Positions 61,382-64,000 of a DNA stretch of 64,000 nt are shown piece after piece. Numbering within the stretch: position 1 is the first letter of the stretch; each line of letters starts with the position of its first letter. Location: assembly GCA_035274465.1 (NCBI GenBank), contig DATEOF010000353.1:12371-76370 (forward strand), in the 5' to 3' direction. The notes below the pieces were generated by a model that worked only from the letters and a program-made list of their open reading frames with translations, had not been told where the DNA came from and searched no databases. This DNA is from JADGRF01 sp035274465. GTDB taxonomy: Bacteria; Myxococcota_A; Polyangia; Polyangiales; JAFGIB01. Position numbers and translations under genes: made by a program.

Positions 61382-62070
61382 CATCGCCGCCTTCAGAACC
61401 TCATCCGATCAAGTCGGAGTCGTTCGAGGCGCTCGAGGCTGTCCCGCCATCGCTCGGCCTGCGTTGGACCAAACGCTTCACGTAAGGCGCGCGTCTCCAG
61501 AGCGCTGGATCAGCCCGGGTCGTTCGAGCGCTCTCCCACTCTCCGGTCGCGGTGACGTGCGCCCGAAGCATTCAGGTGAGAGCATCGCGCCCCGGAGTGG
61601 TCGATCAGCCCGGGTCGTTCGAGCGCTCTCCAGCTCTCGCCGGTCGCGGGCACCTGCGGAGCTCGAAGTGTTGAGCTGAAAGCACTCGCACCGCAGAGCG
61701 ATCGATGAGCCGGAGTTGCTCGAGCGCTCACCGGCAGCAATCCACGGTCGCGGCCAGCCGCAGTGCCAGAAGCGTTCAGGCGGAGGCATCGCGCCTTGAG
61801 AGCGATCGAGGGGCCCGAGTCGCTCGAGCTCTTCCAGCGAACGCCGGCCCGCGGTGACTCGCGTGGACGAAGCGTTTGGTGAAGGCGTTACCCCCTCGAG
61901 AGCGAGCGATGAGCCGAGTTGTTCGAGCTCTCTCCAACCGTCGCCGGTCGCGGCGATCTCGGGGACGAAGCGTTCAGGTGAGCCAATCCGCCCCGAGAGC
62001 GCTCGCTGAGCCCGAGCCATTCGAGTGCTCCAGTGATAGCGGGTCGCGAGATGACCGGCAGCGGAGGAGC
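61368..62070. repeat. Tandem array of about 100-bp units with decaying parS cores
   Basis: Units begin at 61368, 61475, 61568, 61668, 61772, 61872 and 61970, spaced 107, 93, 100, 104, 100 and 98 nt. Each opens with a parS or parS-like core, in order GTTTCACGTGAAAG (exact), GCTTCACGTAAGGC, CATTCAGGTGAGAG, GTTGAGCTGAAAG, GTTCAGGCGGAGG, GTTTGGTGAAGG and GTTCAGGTGAGCC. Conserved spacer parts are CATCGCGCC, GAGAGCGATCGATGAGCC, GTCGTTCGAGCGCTCTCC and GCCGGTCGCGG. Only the first core is intact, yet spacer similarity remains, so the units share one origin. Confidence 0.8.
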
Positions 62071-62256
62071 GAGGCAGCGCCGGCCCTGGAGCTGCCGACC
62101 GTGACGGTCGTGGGCGTGCTCCAGCCATTGTCGGTCGCGAGATGACGGCAGCGAGCACGCGGCATCGCCGTCGGGCGCGGGCGGCGGACCGTGACCGCTC
62201 ATTCGAGCGCCCTCGAGTCATGGCCGGTCCGTCGAGGACTGGTGGCGGGCCGAAGC

Positions 62257-62270
62257 GTTTCACGTGAAAG
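62257..62270. promoter_or_regulatory. parS site 4
   Basis: GTTTCACGTGAAAG with exact core, in the context CGAAGC...CATCG that is shared with the tandem array units. Confidence 0.92.
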
Positions 62271-62400
62271 CATCGGACGGCTCCGGAGCGACCGATGGAG
62301 CGCCGAGCCCGGCTTTGAGCCCGGCGCCTGGCTTGTGCGCGTAGTCTGCCCGCTCTCGGCTTGTCATCGCTGGCTCCACAGCGCAGCCGCGCACGAAGCT

Positions 62401-62414
62401 GTTTCACGTGAAAG
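62401..62414. promoter_or_regulatory. parS site 5
   Basis: GTTTCACGTGAAAG with exact core, 144 nt from site 4, again followed by CATCGCGCC. Confidence 0.92.
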
Positions 62415-62544
62415 CATCGCGCCTCAGAGCCCTGGGTGGGCACGGAGTGGGTCTTTCCCCGCGCGGACCACCGCGTCGACTCAAGTCCACGGCCCGTTGC
62501 TCGAAAGCACTCGAGCGCCCGGGTGGATACGGTTGGTCGAAGGT

Positions 62545-62558
62545 GTTTCACGTGAAAG
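62545..62558. promoter_or_regulatory. parS site 6
   Basis: GTTTCACGTGAAAG with exact core, 144 nt from site 5, preceded by GAAGGT as are sites 7 and 8 (AAAGGT, GAAGGT). Confidence 0.92.
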
Positions 62559-62655
62559 CACGAGCACCACTGAGCACCGACTTGGATGCAAGACACTTGC
62601 TCGAGGGGATCTCGAGATCTCACGAGCACGCGTTGTGTGTGCAGCGGTCAAAGGT

Positions 62656-62669
62656 GTTTCACGTGAAAC
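62656..62669. promoter_or_regulatory. parS site 7, full 14-bp palindrome
   Basis: GTTTCACGTGAAAC, preceded by T and followed by T; perfect over 14 bp and the closest to the published consensus TGTTTCACGTGAAACA. Confidence 0.95.
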
Positions 62670-62754
62670 TTGGGATGGCGCTGAGGAGCCAGGCGAGGCC
62701 GCGAAGACTCGCTCGGGACGCCGCGCGAGCGCGGCGCCTGCAGCACTTGAAGGT

Positions 62755-62768
62755 GTTTCACGTGAAAG
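62755..62768. promoter_or_regulatory. parS site 8
   Basis: GTTTCACGTGAAAG with exact core, 99 nt from site 7. Confidence 0.92.
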
Positions 62769-62827
62769 CGTGCGGGAAGCACGGAGGCGATCTCTTCGTG
62801 ATCGTCTCGCGACTCGGCGCTAGAGCT

Positions 62828-62841
62828 GTTTCACGTGAAAG
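62828..62841. promoter_or_regulatory. parS site 9
   Basis: GTTTCACGTGAAAG with exact core, 73 nt from site 8, the tightest spacing in the cluster. Confidence 0.92.
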
Positions 62842-62931
62842 CATGCGGCGCCGTTTCGCTCATACTGCTGCTAACGGGCCTTGAAACCGTGGCCGCCTGG
62901 GTCTCCCACACAATGTGCCCGGCACTGCGCC

Positions 62932-62945
62932 GTTTCACGTGAAAC
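62932..62945. promoter_or_regulatory. parS site 10, full 14-bp palindrome
   Basis: GTTTCACGTGAAAC, perfect over 14 bp, 104 nt from site 9. Confidence 0.94.
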
Positions 62946-63313
62946 GCGTCCTCCGCCGGAGCCCGTGCCACGGTGGCAGAGGAGGTGCCGCGTCATCACC
63001 CCTTGAACCGTCCGCGGAACGACGAAGAAACTCACCGCTCACTGTCGGACCTCACGCTCGAGGGAGAATCGCTCCGCGTCAGGCAAGCGCTCTCGAGCCG
63101 AGCGTCGGCCCTGGTGTCCACTGGCAGCTCGTCCCGATGCTGCTCTCTGTATTAGACCCGGCGCCTAACGACCAGCCACTCGGCTTCCGGGAGACGACTC
63201 ACTGCGAGACTCGCGAGGCTGGAGCGACTCCGAGCGGAAAGGGTCGGTTCAACACAGACTGTTTCACCGAGCGCGGAGCTCGCGAGCCCGAGCCGCAGGC
63301 CCACTCTCCAGGC

Positions 63314-63327
63314 GTTTCACGTGAACG
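63314..63327. promoter_or_regulatory. parS-like site 11, one mismatch in core
   Basis: GTTTCACGTGAACG keeps TTTCACGTGAA but has C instead of A at the last core position. A left half-site (TGTTTCACCGA) lies nearby at about 63260. Confidence 0.7.
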
Positions 63328-63390
63328 GCTCCCGCCGCTCGTCGGATCGACGGCTTCAGCGGCCCGCCGGCCACCCCGTGCTAGCGCTTA

Positions 63391-63640
63391 GAACCTCGCC
63401 TCGTCGAACTCGACCGCCGCACGGGCGCGACGACCGGAGCGAGGAAGCGAGACTCCTTGTGAGAGCACGCCCGTTCGCGGAGCGCCGCTACTCGGCTGGA
63501 CGGGCTTCGAGACTAGAGGCTTGGAAACCTCGCCGCAGCGAGTTCGATCGGCCACAGCCGCGCGCCCCGGACGATTGGAGTGACGAATAGACTCGTTGTG
63601 AAGGAACCCTCGCGATGACAGGTCGCCCAGGCTAGCGGTC
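63391..63640. repeat. Degenerate direct repeat of about 130 bp
   Basis: The stretches starting near 63391 and 63520 share GAA(A)CCTCGCC, a GAGTTCGA/GAACTCGA block, GGCGCGACGACCGGAG against GCGCCCCGGACGATTGGAG, and GACTCCTTGTGAGAGCAC against GACTCGTTGTGAAGGAAC. The last block may be a very worn parS core. Similarity is judged by eye and is modest. Confidence 0.5.
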
Positions 63641-63780
63641 GGCGCAACGGCGCCGAGCTGAACGGCCCCGAGACCTGCCGCATGCGCTTAGTACGGCGCC
63701 TCGCAAGAGAGTGACCAGGTAGCACGTCTGTTGCCGGCATCCCGAGCACGCCGAGGCGTCGCGCCCCGAGGTCGGTTTTC

Positions 63781-64000
63781 GAGGCCCGAATCGAGGCTCG
63801 AGGTCGATGTTCGAGATCGAGGTCGAGGTCGAGGTCGAGATCGAGGTCGAGGTTGAGATCGAGGTCGGAGCTCGATCTCGAGGTTCGAGGTCGAGGTCGA
63901 GATCGAGGTCGAGGTCGAAGATCGAGGTCGGAGCTCGATCTCGAGGTTCGAGGTCGAGGTCGAAGATCGAGGTCGAGGTCGAGATCGAGGTCGGAGCTCG
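63781..64000. repeat. GAGGTC/GAGATC hexamer tract with 63-bp higher-order period
   Basis: From about 63781 to the window end the sequence is built almost only from GAGGTC, GAGATC and close variants. The segment GAGGTCGGAGCTCG occurs at 63861, 63924 and 63987, exactly 63 nt apart, so a 63-bp unit has itself been repeated. The tract runs off the right edge. Confidence 0.9.

Larger units (their letters stand above)
60417..64000. other. Gene-free parS/repeat region, putative chromosomal centromere
   Basis: No frame here has a ribosome-binding site, domain or normal codon use. Long open frames such as those over 61478-62629 and 62191-62823 simply translate the repeats; CFHVK and GVSRES recur because they encode parS. 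The region holds ten exact parS cores, one single-mismatch copy, a decayed tandem array, a second degenerate repeat pair and a hexamer tract, each listed separately. A short dispersed repeat (CCTGGTG..CACTGGCAGCT.G) occurs at 61005-61025 and 63110-63131. Confidence 0.8.

Noticed and set aside
61478..62629. A 383-codon open frame on the minus strand across the repeat region, with recurring CFHVK.
   Set aside because: The recurring peptide is the translation of parS itself, there is no ribosome-binding site, and composition is Arg/Ser-rich without any domain.
62191..62884. Overlapping plus-strand frames with repeated GVSRES or KVFHVKA peptides.
   Set aside because: Again parS read in two frames; no start signal and no codon bias of real genes.
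60526..63327. Possible CRISPR array, given short palindromic repeats at intervals.
   Set aside because: The repeats are 12-14 bp and fully palindromic, intervals vary from 73 to 889 nt, and there are no cas genes; ParB sites explain them better.

Overview
The window reads as a high-GC chromosome of a myxobacterium-like organism (Myxococcota, probably near Polyangiales). Four very large Ser/Thr-kinase/ATPase/repeat proteins, a DUF1552-DUF1592 secreted pair, PEGA and PilZ proteins, many lipoproteins and frequent 4-nt start/stop overlaps all fit that group. This is inference from gene content; no rRNA is present to confirm it. I see no IS element, prophage or CRISPR array.

Layout. 1-8823: the 3' part of a DUF2079 membrane protein, an NHL-repeat lipoprotein, a YdeI-like protein, a PEGA protein, then a leftward group of a FAM20-like lipoprotein, agmatine deiminase, N-carbamoylputrescine amidase and pyruvate kinase. 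9149-18082: an MFS carrier, a YgiQ radical-SAM protein, a small acidic protein, a PilZ/pseudo-receiver protein, the DUF1592/DUF1552 pair and a FitAB-type toxin-antitoxin pair with an operator-like palindrome at its start codon. 18227-22301: a rightward operon of an MscS-type channel and two antiporter-like proteins. 22340-37675: four giant leftward kinases that alternate between two architectures, as if a two-gene unit had been duplicated. 37956-43241: a lipoprotein beta-carbonic anhydrase divergent from a four-gene nitrate/bicarbonate-type ABC transporter. 43394-53532: a secreted HELVH/repeat protein, cardiolipin synthase with a Fic-like gene lacking the catalytic His, an Omp85-DUF4390-NtrY-like overlapping operon, a beta-barrel protein and glutamate dehydrogenase. 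53755-60416: LemA with an M48 peptidase, another beta-barrel protein, tRNA-Ala(CGC), glutaryl-CoA dehydrogenase overlapping a PurM-like gene, and bioD.

The last 3.5 kb (60417-64000) has no convincing gene. It carries ten exact copies of TTTCACGTGAAA, the core of the ParB centromere site parS, plus one single-mismatch copy. Between two exact sites lies a tandem array of about 100-bp units in which the parS-like core opens each unit but has decayed. A GAGGTC-type hexamer tract with a 63-bp higher-order period closes the window. This is best read as the chromosomal centromere, so the replication origin and parAB are probably near, likely beyond the right edge.

The genes suggest a large-genome heterotroph with polyamine catabolism (agmatine to putrescine), lysine/aromatic degradation (glutaryl-CoA dehydrogenase), glutamate metabolism, osmotic and ion control, and much envelope and signalling capacity.
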